DNA of 64,000 nt from Bemisia tabaci (taxonomy: Eukaryota > Arthropoda > Insecta > Hemiptera > Aleyrodidae): assembly GCF_918797505.1 (NCBI RefSeq), contig NC_092802.1:9753480-9817479 (forward strand), read 5' to 3'. The notes under the pieces were generated by a model that worked only from the letters and a program-made list of their open reading frames with translations, had not been told where the DNA came from and searched no databases. Both the position numbers and the translations under genes were made by a program. Each line of letters opens with the position of its first letter. The stretch's first letter is position 1. Shown one piece after another: positions 55,754-64,000 of the stretch.

Positions 55754-55763
55754 GATGGAGGGT
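55706..55763 (+). repeat. Poly(A) tract flanked by a 13-bp direct repeat
   Basis: ACTGATGGAGGGT (55706-55718), then 32 A, then ACTGATGGAGGGT again (55751-55763). This looks like a retroposition event that inserted only a poly(A) tail with a target duplication, or a slippage/assembly product. Confidence 0.7.
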
Positions 55764-55996
55764 GCGAACATGTACGTCAAACGGCGCCCAAGTTCATACC
55801 ATTGTTGCCTGGTCTGTCTTGCTGAGGAAAAGACCGTTTGAAGATTTGGATGTTGCCACATTTCTGCCGAAATTTATTTACTTTTGAAGGGAGGCACAAG
55901 AAAACAACATTTCACACAAGAATCTACCGGTGCAATTTTCATGCAAAATTTTTCTGATTCCCGCTCAAGATCTAAAGAGAAGTCGGTGAAATATCC

Positions 55997-56506
55997 AATG
56001 GGGATGTTGCATGTGTGAGGAATTTGCGATTTGACTATTGATTCTTACGTAAAAGTTCGCGAGAAACACGATGGTGCCACTGGTTTTCTCTGAAATCAAC
56101 TCCCAAGCTCAAAAAAAGCTCTCAAGTTGAGGCCAAAATTGAGGGGATATCCCACACTATCCTGAGAGTCCACCCTTACATCAAGACAAACTCTCCATGC
56201 AAAGATAGATAGAAAAAACATTAGCAGGGTTTGCTTGATTTCAGTTTTAAAGTTCCCAAATAAGGTGGCAGCCCTGTCAATGTATTTGCTCCCTATCTTC
56301 GCATGGAGAGTTCGTCTTGATGTAGAGGTGGACTCTCAGGATAGTGTGGGATATCCCCTCCATTTTGGCCTCAACTTGAGAGCTTTTTTGGAGCTTGGGA
56401 GTTGATTTCAGAGAAAACCAGTGGCACCATCATGTTTCTCGCGAACTTTTACATGAGAATCAACAGTCAAATCGCAAATTCCTCACACATGCAACATCTC
56501 CATTCA
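55997..56506. repeat. Foldback element, 510 bp
   Basis: AATGGGGATGTTGCATGTGT at the left mirrors ACACATGCAACATCTCCATT at the right. Arms of about 215 bp match almost throughout (CACTGGTTTTCTCTGAAATC, GGGATATCCCACACTATCC), with a central spacer of about 80 bp. Non-coding. Confidence 0.85.
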
Positions 56507-56646
56507 AAATGCCTAAGATTCTACTCGTCAATATGCAATTTGCGCAGGAGACATTGAAACAACATTGAAATGCGGTTACGTTCTTTCTAGAGGGGAACGA
56601 CGTATTTCGGATTTACTGTTCTGTTCGTTATACACTGTGGTGTATA

Positions 56647-56899
56647 CTACCGCGCGAAGGAAAAACGCCGTATGAACCTTTAGGCGTTGCCAAATTTCCG
56701 TTAATAAAGCACGGTTTTCATGGTAAACTTATGAATATTTTCCTTCTGATATTTCAGATATATTCGTTTGCAATTTCACGTAAAGTTCCTGGAGATTCTA
56801 AGGTAAAACAGTCATGCCTTTTCTGAAAATTAAACGTTTCATCGAAGGAAATATGGCAACTCTCGAATGTTCATACGATGTTTTTCCTTCGCACGGCAG
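56647..56899. mobile_element. Family G element at 56.6 kb
   Basis: CCGCGCGAAGGAAAAACGCC with CTTTAGGCGTTGCCAAATTT at the left; GGAAATATGGCAACTC and TTTTTCCTTCGCACGGCA at the right. Confidence 0.85.
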
Positions 56900-57547
56900 T
56901 ATAAGGGTTGCCCCTCCCGCGTGCCTTTGCTTGAGGCCCCAGTTGCATTAGGCAAATCAGGTGCTTGTGCAAAGGGCGCTAGCGACCCCCCCCTTTCCGC
57001 CCCGACCCCTTTCCTGATATGACATTTGTCTTGTGATGCCGACTTCCAATTCCCCGATAATATGAATATATTTCGAGTGTGTTCTGCGTACATACGTATC
57101 TCCGCCCTTCCTCGGTTTCGTGCAAGTTCTTGTTTCTTCGTGACCCTATTTTTCCAAGCCCCTCGTTGGCTTTTTGTCTTTACATCGTCATACGAAACGG
57201 CTTGTCTTTCCGTGTCGTGTGTTCTCTCCCATATTTGGGGTTCTTGATCATGAGATTAGGGAAACTGATGGAGAGAGACCAATATATCGTATACAACAAA
57301 TAGGTGAGATTGTATCAATATCGATTGGTTCAACATGTAAACATAGCCTCAAAAGTCAATCGAGTAATCTGAGGACACGGGGTTTTTCTGATAGATTTTT
57401 GATTCTTATGAGTATTGAATGGCATTGCAAGGTGAAATAGTAAGGAATTTTCTCATTTTCAACTTTTTCGACTAAAATCCTGAAAGTTTTGTTTGAGGTT
57501 ACGTTCTATTGTTTTGAACTAAACGATACATCGAACCACTGTCAAAA
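56900..57547. other. No gene recognised
   Basis: Frames of 73-88 codons at 57026-57440 overlap in different phases and show no domain. Confidence 0.4.
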
Positions 57548-57813
57548 ACGATATATCGACGGTGAAACTACCAAACCACGTATCTCGGTTTGCGACGTCG
57601 CAGACTTCCTGTCATACTTTATTTTTTAAATGAAAAACTACTTAACGTCCAGTCTTGAAAATTTTTGTGATTTTTCCTCATCGTGCGGAGAAAATTCTGT
57701 GAAAATTTCAAGGAATGATATTGATTTGGTCTACTTCAAAAAAATAAAATGCGAGCGTAGATTTTTAAACACCGCAAACGAGATACGTGGTTTGGTAGTT
57801 TCACCGTCGATAT
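57548..57813. repeat. Family H palindrome, copy 2
   Basis: CGATATATCGACGGTGAAAC with CCAAACCACGTATCTCGG at the left mirrors CCACCAAACC-type arms at the right (GAGATACGTGGTTTGG, GTTTCACCGTCGATATG). The interior is shared with 32877-33142 (CTTCCTGTCATACTTTAT and its partner). Confidence 0.8.
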
Positions 57814-57815
57814 GC

Positions 57816-58020
57816 TGCCGTGCTATAGGGAAAAACGCCGAATGAACCTTCAGACTTTGCCACATTTCGATTGATAAAACACGAATTTCCTGGTAAACTT
57901 ATGAATATTTTCCTTCCAATTTTTCAGATAATTTCGTTTGCTATTTCAACTGAAGTTTCTGAAAATTTCAAGGAAAAATATTCATATCTTTCCTCAAAAA
58001 TCAACATTTAAATGTTAGGG
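57816..58020. mobile_element. Family G element, right end truncated, abutting family H
   Basis: CTGCCGTGCTATAGGGAAAA starts two bases after the family H copy ends. The left arm and interior follow the family (TGAACCTTCAGACTTTGCCA); the sequence loses the family pattern near 58020, before the right end. Confidence 0.75.
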
Positions 58021-58560
58021 CTCTGAGCACAATTTCAGGCTTGCCAAAAGGTAAACTTTTCCCCTTTTGATTCTGGATGATTTAATTCATGTTGTTACGA
58101 CAACACTGTGCCTGTCGCTTTAGCGGTACCGCGACCGGCAAATCGGGAAACTTTATACCCCGGAAAGCACCGAGCTGCAACTTGCACATTTGGACCCACC
58201 CCCACCCCTAATCCGTGGCTTTATTAACCCTAAACCTCTTCCCTCCTTCGGACCATCATCCTTGCTCAGCTCAATCCTCGGTGATTTCCATCAGAGGACT
58301 GTCTAGCCCCCAACCCCTCCCCCTCCTAGAGCTGCACACAAATGGGAAATATACACTGAGGCGCTTCTCAGTGACGACAATCTTTGCGCCAGATGATGCA
58401 GATGGAGGGTATGGATTCGATCGACATGAATTGATCGAAAAATGAAAACTTGAATCGATCGAGTGAACTAATCTTCCTTGATGAAATATTTATTTTCGAA
58501 GAAATACATGCATATCCTTCCTTGTAATTTTCAAATATTTTAAATCGAATGGGCCTTGCT
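58021..58560. other. No gene recognised
   Basis: Mixed composition; the frame at 58215-58445 has no domain. Confidence 0.4.
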
Positions 58561-58838
58561 GATTTATTTCATTTTGTTTTTCAGGTTTATTGGCTTATAT
58601 CTCTTCTCAGAGGTCTACAGCCAACTATAGACAAAGACATAATGTCCTTAGACATCAGGGCGATAGGGACATCCATGCTCCGGCTTTCAAATTCGCGGGG
58701 ATTAAGGCCGAGTAGGATCTGTTTCTGCAGATCCACTCGTCAGTTCCGTGAAAATTTGTCGTCACCACCGGGATCCGAACCCGGAACCTATTGGTCTAGA
58801 GTCAGACGCGCTGACCGCTAGGACAAACCAAGCCGGCT
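58561..58838 (-). mobile_element. tRNA-headed SINE, copy 2
   Basis: On the minus strand: AGCCGGCTTGGTTTGTCCTA with an A-box-like region, GTCTGACTCTAGACC (anticodon-arm-like), and the B box GGTTCGGATCC (complement of 58770-58780) in a CCGGG/CCCGG stem. Then come GACAAATTTTCACGG, GACGAGTGGATCTG and GGAGCATGGATGTCCCTATC, as in 9560-10102. The A-rich 3' part (AAAAACAAAATGAAATAAAT) ends near 58561. The B box is closer to consensus than in copy 1. Confidence 0.72.
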
Positions 58839-58982
58839 GTTGCAAACTTTTGCTACTGCAAAAATGAGAGTTGTTTCTATCAGTAATTGTCTTAAAAATC
58901 ACGATGAGCGCACTAGCGAAGTTTGAAATGCACTCCTAACTTCACAATCTTCGAAAGGAATTTGTGTTTTTTTGAGCTATCT
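58838..58982 (+). repeat. Dispersed repeat N, copy 2
   Basis: CTGTTGCAAACTTTTGCTAC and TGAAATGCACTCCTAACTTC correspond to 4262-4420. It abuts the 5' end of SINE copy 2. Confidence 0.65.
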
Positions 58983-59028
58983 ATAGATTACCTGTATACG
59001 GGAGAGTATATTTCCATCCCGCTCCCAT

Positions 59029-59181
59029 GCCGATTTTTGCTTGAATCAAAAGGAAATCCGCTTAAATTAAGAGGCCTGGTTCTTGATTTAAGCTAGATTC
59101 TGTTTGAATCAAGAGGACTTTTTCTCGTCGATGTTTCTAAGAGTCTGGACTCTAGATCCAATGTGTTTTTTTTTTCAAGTG
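59029..59181. mobile_element. Family A MITE, right half only
   Basis: From GCCGATTTTTGCTTGAATC through CTGGACTCTAGATCCAATGT to TTTTTCAAGTGG. The left third is missing, and the CAGTG end is changed to CAAGTGG. Confidence 0.8.
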
Positions 59182-59194
59182 GACCTGAAAATTT

Positions 59195-59260
59195 TGATTG
59201 AACGGAGTTATAAGCGTTTAAAGTTTCCAAATTTTCTCCTATTGACCCGATCCACCGTGT
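59195..59260 (-). repeat. Dispersed repeat J, second copy
   Basis: The reverse complement reads CGGTGGATCGGGTCAATAGG and TTGGAAACTTTAAACGCTTA, matching 885-945. Confidence 0.65.
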
Positions 59261-59643
59261 GGCGTCAGCGCACGCTAAACTTTCGCACAGTTGTTTCCGG
59301 GGACAGAGAATCGAGAAAAGAGGGCAGTAAAAGGAGGCTAATTGAGCTGTTGGCACTGAGGTCCTGACTCCAGGGTCCGAGTCTTGACACCTCTACATAG
59401 CTGCGCTTTAATTAGAGCCGTTCGTCCATCAAATATTCACCGACTCGCCACTGCTCCTACTTTCCACCGCATCGGCCTCCTCCCGGTTTAGATAGGTTCT
59501 TGCCTCCGTCGTCCCCGGATCTCGAGCGCCGCACAAGGGGACAAAACAATGAGAGAAGTTGGACAAAATCTGGAAACTGAAAAAGATTCGTAGAAAGCAA
59601 GGTACGCCAATTAGATGCAGGAAATAACTATTTATTTATTTAT

Positions 59644-59682
59644 CCAAATGCATTTCGGCCCATAAGGCCATCCTCAGTGGTA
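59644..59682 (-). other. Hammerhead-like RNA motif, instance 5 (left arm)
   Basis: The mirror image of instance 6: CTGAGGA, T, GGCC, loop, GGGCC, GAAATGCAT, T on the minus strand. One extra C extends the hairpin's 3' strand. Confidence 0.45.
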
Positions 59683-59872
59683 CACATAGGATTATAAACT
59701 ACAAGCAAGTACATGCTAATGAGGACATGCAGATGATAATCAAAATTACAGGTACCAACTACGTTATGCATACACAGGTGACAATTGCATAACGTAGTTA
59801 GTACCTGTAATTTTGATTATCATCTGCATGTCCTCATTAGCATGTACTTGCTTGTAGTTTATAATCCTATGT

Positions 59873-59915
59873 GTACCACTGAGGATGGCCTTATGGCCGA
59901 AATGCATTTGGATAA
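59873..59915 (+). other. Hammerhead-like RNA motif, instance 6 (right arm)
   Basis: CTGAGGA (59879-59885), T, GGCC TTAT GGCC (59887-59898), GAAATGCAT (59899-59907), T. The hairpin stem is perfect. Flanking CCA and TGG could form the start of stem I. It departs from a canonical hammerhead by the unpaired T after CTGAGGA. Confidence 0.5.
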
Positions 59916-60057
59916 ATAAATAAATAGTTATTTCCTGCATCTAATTGGCGTACCTTGCTTTCTACGAATCAGTTTAATAGATGCAATATGCGATCCTTCA
60001 AAACCTAAACTGAAAAAGCTCATTTTGTTAAATGACTAGGTAAAAAGTCAAATAATC

Positions 60058-60568
60058 TTACATACATACATACATATAAGTCGCTTTACAGCACTCCCTC
60101 GCGCTCTACGACTCCTAACCTCCACTGCTCTCTTTCAAACCACAAATCTTGGGGGATTGAGCACCTTAACATTTCCGCTTCAATCCCTTCCCTCCAACCT
60201 TTCATTGGGCGCTCTCTGCGTCTTCTCCCAGGAGGAACCCAGTCAAGGACCTTCTTCGGCAACCTGTCTCCTGCCATTCTCTGGACATGACCATACCAAA
60301 TGAGTTGTTTTGTCATAATGTCATGCACGATGGTCTGCTTGGCATCCATGATCTCCCGTACCGTCTCATTCCTGACGCGATCCTTTCTGGAAATACCAGC
60401 GGATCTACGCCAGAAGTCCATCTCTGTTGCCTCTAAAACCTCCCGGGTCCGCTGTTTCATCGGCCATACTTCACACCCGTAGGTTACTATGCTCTTGACA
60501 ATCGCGTTGTAGATCCTTTTTTTGTTCTCTTTGGAGATCCTTTGGTCCCAAAGGACTCCATTTAAATA
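60058..60568 (-). pseudogene. LINE reverse-transcriptase ORF C-terminal fragment
   Basis: On the minus strand the frame 60460-60086 (124 codons) reads MKQRTREVLEATEMDFWRRS and AGISRKDRVRNETVREIMDA, then LIWYGHVQRMAGDRLPKKVL and PPGRRRRERPMKGWREGIEA. The same frame is open upstream to about 60567 (RIYNAIVKSIVTYGCEVWP precedes the Met), so the ATG is internal. This is the typical tail of RTE/Jockey-like LINE ORFs; the nested LINE has a comparable block (RPVLTFATETRAET). A (TACA)n-type tail lies at 60058-60078. A family A element abuts its broken 5' side. Confidence 0.75.
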
Positions 60569-60574
60569 ATCTTA

Positions 60575-60806
60575 CACTGGAAAAAAAAGTCGCTTGGATC
60601 TACAGTCCAGACTCTTGAAAACAATGACAAGAAAAAATACTCTTGATTCAATCGGAGTTTTACTTGCGGATCAAAACGAAATCCGCTTAAATTAAGGGGA
60701 TTGGTTCTTGATCTAAGCAAGAATCCGATTGTATCAAGAGTATTTTTTCTTGTCATCGTTTTCAAGAGTCTGGACTCTAGATCCAAGCGACTTTTTTTTT
60801 CCAGTG
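60575..60806. mobile_element. Family A MITE, GTCGCTTGG sub-type, TA duplication
   Basis: CACTGGAAAAAAAAGTCGCTTGG at the left and CCAAGCGACTTTTTTTTTCCAGTG at the right, both ends matching the sub-type. TA is present on both sides. Confidence 0.87.
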
Positions 60807-61129
60807 TACTTGGATTGAAATTCTGATCCTTTTGCTACTTTTAGAAAAAATAATTATTCTCTCAAGTTAATACAGAGTTTCTGTAAAAATTGCCATCATA
60901 CAAATGTAAATAAATTAGATCCAGCCCTTTAACGAGCTTATATCTCGGACTTTTTAGTGTGTCTTATAATACCGAATTTATAAAATTCCGCAGCGAAAGT
61001 AAAAATATTTGAGGAGCATTTGAAGGGCAAAATGCAAGATAAGTTCGTCATTTTGATGAATTAGTACCTTCGAAACAATGGCAACTTAATAGTTCCTCGT
61101 AAAAAACATACAAATCCTTGTGAACCATC
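60807..61129. other. No feature recognised
   Basis: AT-rich, no long frame or shared repeat end. Confidence 0.45.
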
Positions 61130-61195
61130 AACATTTGACTATCTGCTTAGGCATTTGATGTAATGCCTGATTTGACTATTTGCCTGCGACGTATC
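61130..61195. repeat. Family I terminal-repeat sequence, single
   Basis: GGCATTTGATGTAATGCCTG and ATTTGACTATTTGCCTGCG match the right end of 63486-64000. No partner arm is evident nearby. Confidence 0.6.
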
Positions 61196-61625
61196 TATGT
61201 TAGTATGAAATAAAGAGGTCCCAAAAGTGATTTTATTGGTTTTTACGTTGAATTTCCCTTGAAAAATATACTTTACAATGTACATTGTGACGAAATTAGC
61301 ACAAAAATTTGCGGTTTCAGTAAAAAAATGTACGTCCGACCTCTCTGAAATAAACTGTTCACTGTCCGCCGCCCGCAAAGTTTGTGCTCTGTCATAGAGT
61401 TCTCACCTGAGTGTCAACGATGCTCGATAGTGGAGAAGTAACATAACATAGATTTAAAACCATACACCTAGCTTCATTCAGCAAACCAGCCATATGCTTG
61501 TGGAGAATTTTGAAAAAGTATGTCTCCGTGCAATACTAGGAAAATTCTTAAAGCATGTCCTAAAATCGATAATTTATTAATTGGTTGACAGGATGGTAGA
61601 ATAATGCTGGTTCTACAATATCGTA

Positions 61626-61857
61626 CGCTGAAAAAAAAACCACATTGGATCGAGAGTCTATAGACTCTCAAAAACGTCGACAAGAAAAAGAACTCTTGAT
61701 TCAATCAGAACCCAGCTTAAATCAAGAACCAAACCTCTTAATGTAAGCGGATTTCGTTTTGATTCAAGCAAAAATCCGATTGAATCAAGAGTATTTTTTC
61801 TTTTCAATGTTTTCAAGAGTCTGGACTCTAGATCCAATGTGTTTTTTTTTTCCAGTG
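61626..61857. mobile_element. Family A MITE at 61.6 kb
   Basis: CGCTGAAAAAAAAACCACATTGG at the left after TA, and CCAATGTGTTTTTTTTTTCCAGTG at the right followed by TG. The interior follows the family. Translations across its arms yield short spurious frames. Confidence 0.85.
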
Positions 61858-62020
61858 TGCGCAAAAAGCCAAATATTTAAAAAAAAAAAAAACTACCATT
61901 GGAGTCGCACCAGCACCATTCCAGTGGCGAGGCGTGAATGATCGATAGCGTGTTTTTGAAACTTTATTCATCTTTTGCGGAATTTTTAGGGTAATTTTTT
62001 CACTTTTCCCTACGAGACAA

Positions 62021-62193
62021 GGGTTATACACATGGGGGAACCACCAATTTGTAAATATAGGAACTTCTCATTCTAATCTAACATGTAAACATAGGCCTTC
62101 GGCCATAGTTCTGTTAAACTATGGTTCCAACTTGTAACCAAAATAATAAATCAAAGTTATCTTTAAAAAAAAAAAAAAAGGGTTATACACATG
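62021..62193 (+). mobile_element. Poly(A)-tailed retroposon with 14-bp target duplication
   Basis: GGGTTATACACATG at 62021-62034 and again at 62180-62193 flank a 145-bp insert (62035-62179) that ends in 15 A. The insert contains TAGGCCTTCGGCCATAG-like hairpins and AATAAATC about 20 bp before the tail, like an mRNA or LINE 3' end. The source transcript is not identified. Confidence 0.75.
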
Positions 62194-62863
62194 AATTAGT
62201 AGTGGTTTGTCACCTGCGTCACGGGCCCCGGTACCAGGGACCCAGTATCCCCCCCCTTGTGGCGGGCCTGGATCGATTATATCGATTTTTCCTCCATTTG
62301 AAACTATGGTAAAAAATCGAATATTAAGGCATTTGTCGCGAACACGTGTCTATCGATATTTTTTCCTAGGTTTAAAGGCAGATCAATCGAAATATCACAA
62401 AGCGTGCCACGCTATTGCATTCTACCACCCTGTTACAGTAATCAGGCCACATTAATGTATCTATCCTCTCCTGTCAATTATTGATTCATCGACCATTGAC
62501 TCGTTTTTCAAAGTGCAGAAGATCCACCTTAATGAAAATATTGACTTGTAAAGTCTAATAGAATGTTGAACCTCCCTCTTTGACCTGCTCCACCGCGCGA
62601 CGCCGGTTTGCGAGGATCCAAGTGCGAACAAGTGGTTTGCCTGCCCGAATAAACAAGCGAACAATAGCCGAGACGAAACCCCGAATTGGGAATCTTTGCA
62701 GGGGTGAGTCCGAATCATCCCCTTCCAGTAGATCAACAGTATTAAATTTTAATTCAACTATCTTTTTAACGTTATTACCAGCCCTAGCCCTCACACCCCT
62801 CACCCTCGTCATATATCAATTGCCTCCGTTTTCCTACGTTGCCATGTTGTGCCGTCATGTCTA
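62194..62863. other. No gene recognised
   Basis: Three overlapping frames of 85-111 codons (62461-62915) lie on opposite strands without domains. Confidence 0.35.
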
Positions 62864-63060
62864 CGCTGAAAAAGAGGTATGTCAGGTTCTAGGAAAAGTA
62901 TGGTATTTCCTATAATGATTCAATTTGATCATTGAACTAGTTACGCTGTGGGGTGAGGATAACCAGACATCTGGAAGCATTTACCATACTTTTGGTGAAT
63001 GCGATTCGATTTACGGTATTTGCTAGGCTATCATAAAATCTGTTGGCGCTTACCACACTC
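62864..63060. mobile_element. Family C-like degenerate element
   Basis: After TA, CGCTGAAAAAGAGGTATG; then AGTATGGTATTTCC, AAGCATTTACCATACTTTTGG and CTTACCAC. These echo 22875-23084 loosely. The right end is unclear. Confidence 0.4.
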
Positions 63061-63190
63061 ATATCACTATTGCTCAAACCTTATATTTATTTTCTTAGTG
63101 AACTGTAAAGTCAAAAAACGCCTGTTTTCCGGTTGTTGCGTTACAAATTTGCACTTATGTTTAATTCATTAATGTGTATATACATATTAG

Positions 63191-63485
63191 TGGTGGAACT
63201 CCTAAACCACGTATTTTGTCTGCGGTATTTTAAAATTTCCGCTTCCATTTCGTTTTTTTGACGGAAAACAAATCAACATCACTCCTTAAAGTTTTCGCAG
63301 AATTTTCTTTGCGCGGTGAAGAAAAATTATGGAAGTTTTGAAGAATTGACATTGAGTAGTTTTCTACTGAAAAAATGAAGGATGACAGAAAGTTTACAAC
63401 CTTGCAAACCGAGATACGTGGTTTGAGGGTCTCAAAAAAATGTGCTCAAATCCAGCCATTCTAGCAGTTTAACCCTCGATATGTC
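63191..63485. repeat. Family H palindrome, copy 3
   Basis: CCTAAACCACGTATTTTGTC at the left pairs with GAGATACGTGGTTTGAGG near 63428. The interior TTTTCGCAGAATTTTCTTTGCG and GATGACAGAAAGTTTACAAC match copies 1 and 2. CCTCGATATG near 63475 is a remnant of the outer end. Confidence 0.7.
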
Positions 63486-64000
63486 GCAGGCAAAAAGTCA
63501 AATCAGGCATTTTATCAAATGCCTAGGCAAATACTTGAATTTTCAGAAATTACCAGGTTTTTTTGCGTTTAAACCCTCTCTAATTTTCAATATTTTGAGA
63601 CAAAAAATCCGTTAAAGTACTTACTGCCATTTTATTTCCTGTTTAAAAATGAGGATCCTCATAATTTTTCATCCATCCAAATTTTGAAAACTTTTTATTT
63701 CACAAAATACCACATATTTTGAGATAAATTCGCATTTAAGGACTAGAAACAAAGTATTTATAATCGTATGGAACAATTTTTTACGGGAAATTCTTTTCCG
63801 CATGATCAGAGAATTATTTCGTCTACAGTCAGCAAACTAATCAGAATGTCAGTATATATAAGAATATTTGGACGTATTTGTTCTAAAGCGAACTATGTTA
63901 CACGCAATCCCTATGCACATAGTTCCTTCTAGCATAAATATGTTCATTTAACCATTTGCCTAGGCATTTGACAAAATACCAGATTTGACTATTTGCCTGC
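63486..64000. repeat. Family I foldback element reaching the window edge
   Basis: GCAGGCAAAAAGTCAAATCA and GGCATTTTATCAAATGCCTAG at the left are matched by CTAGGCATTTGACAAAATACC and GATTTGACTATTTGCCTGC at the right. The matching end coincides with base 64000, so any sequence beyond is not visible. The interior includes GGACGTATTTGTTCTAAAGC and CACATAGTTCC, related to the 31.0-kb palindrome. Confidence 0.7.

Larger units (their letters stand above)
59586..59970. repeat. Near-perfect 385-bp palindrome with two hammerhead-like motifs
   Basis: GATTCGTAGAAAGCAAGGTA at 59586 mirrors TACCTTGCTTTCTACGAATC ending at 59970. Arms of about 185 bp differ at only about three positions by eye (an extra C in CGGCCC and C/T in GGTAC(C/T)AAC among them), around a spacer of about 12 bp. 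Such identity means a recent duplication/inversion, arm-to-arm conversion, or assembly folding. Non-coding. Confidence 0.9.

Overview
This is a repeat-dominated stretch of animal nuclear DNA. An insect is the best guess. The support is a BEL/Pao LTR retrotransposon, an RTE-like LINE, dense palindromic non-autonomous DNA elements, and a short (CCTAA)n tract that matches the common arthropod telomere repeat TTAGG. A hemipteran would fit, but that is inference. I recognise no complete host gene, rRNA, true tRNA, operon or CRISPR array. Almost every short open frame across the window falls in a palindromic repeat or in non-coding DNA.

The coding centrepiece is a BEL/Pao element at 39063-48596. 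It has 782-bp LTRs (TG...CA, about 97% identical by eye) and a 5-bp target duplication CGAAC. Its gag, protease, reverse transcriptase and RNase H regions are recognisable. The reading frame breaks twice, in opposite directions, and the integrase is cut off before its catalytic Glu. A 3.1-kb RTE-like LINE (41847-44948, minus strand) with an intact 921-codon endonuclease/reverse transcriptase ORF sits inside it. It is flanked by a 12-bp duplication, and removing the LINE plus one duplication copy leaves the BEL frame unchanged. Four C-terminal scraps of other LINEs lie at 35.5, 51.0, 52.8 and 60.1 kb.

The rest is accessory repeats. Family A (about 230 bp, ends CACTGGAAAA, apparent TA duplications) has ten full or partial copies. 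Families B to F share CACTG-like ends but have unrelated interiors. Family G (ends TGCCGTGCTAAGG) has ten copies, two of them inside a tandem duplication at 27.5-28.3 kb. Family H has three copies. Single long palindromes include one with TTAA at both ends (29421-29863), one inserted into the middle of an older palindrome (16792-17751), and an almost perfect 385-bp palindrome (59586-59970). Two copies of a tRNA-headed SINE lie at 9.56 and 58.6 kb. Two poly(A) insertions with 13-14 bp direct repeats (55.7 and 62.1 kb) look like products of LINE-type retroposition.

The most intriguing signal is a small RNA-like motif: CTGANGA, then T, then a hairpin, then CCGAAAT, usually followed by GCAT. It recurs at four loci (six instances, counting both arms of two palindromes), and the hairpin stem changes sequence while staying paired. 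It resembles a hammerhead ribozyme core but carries one extra base.
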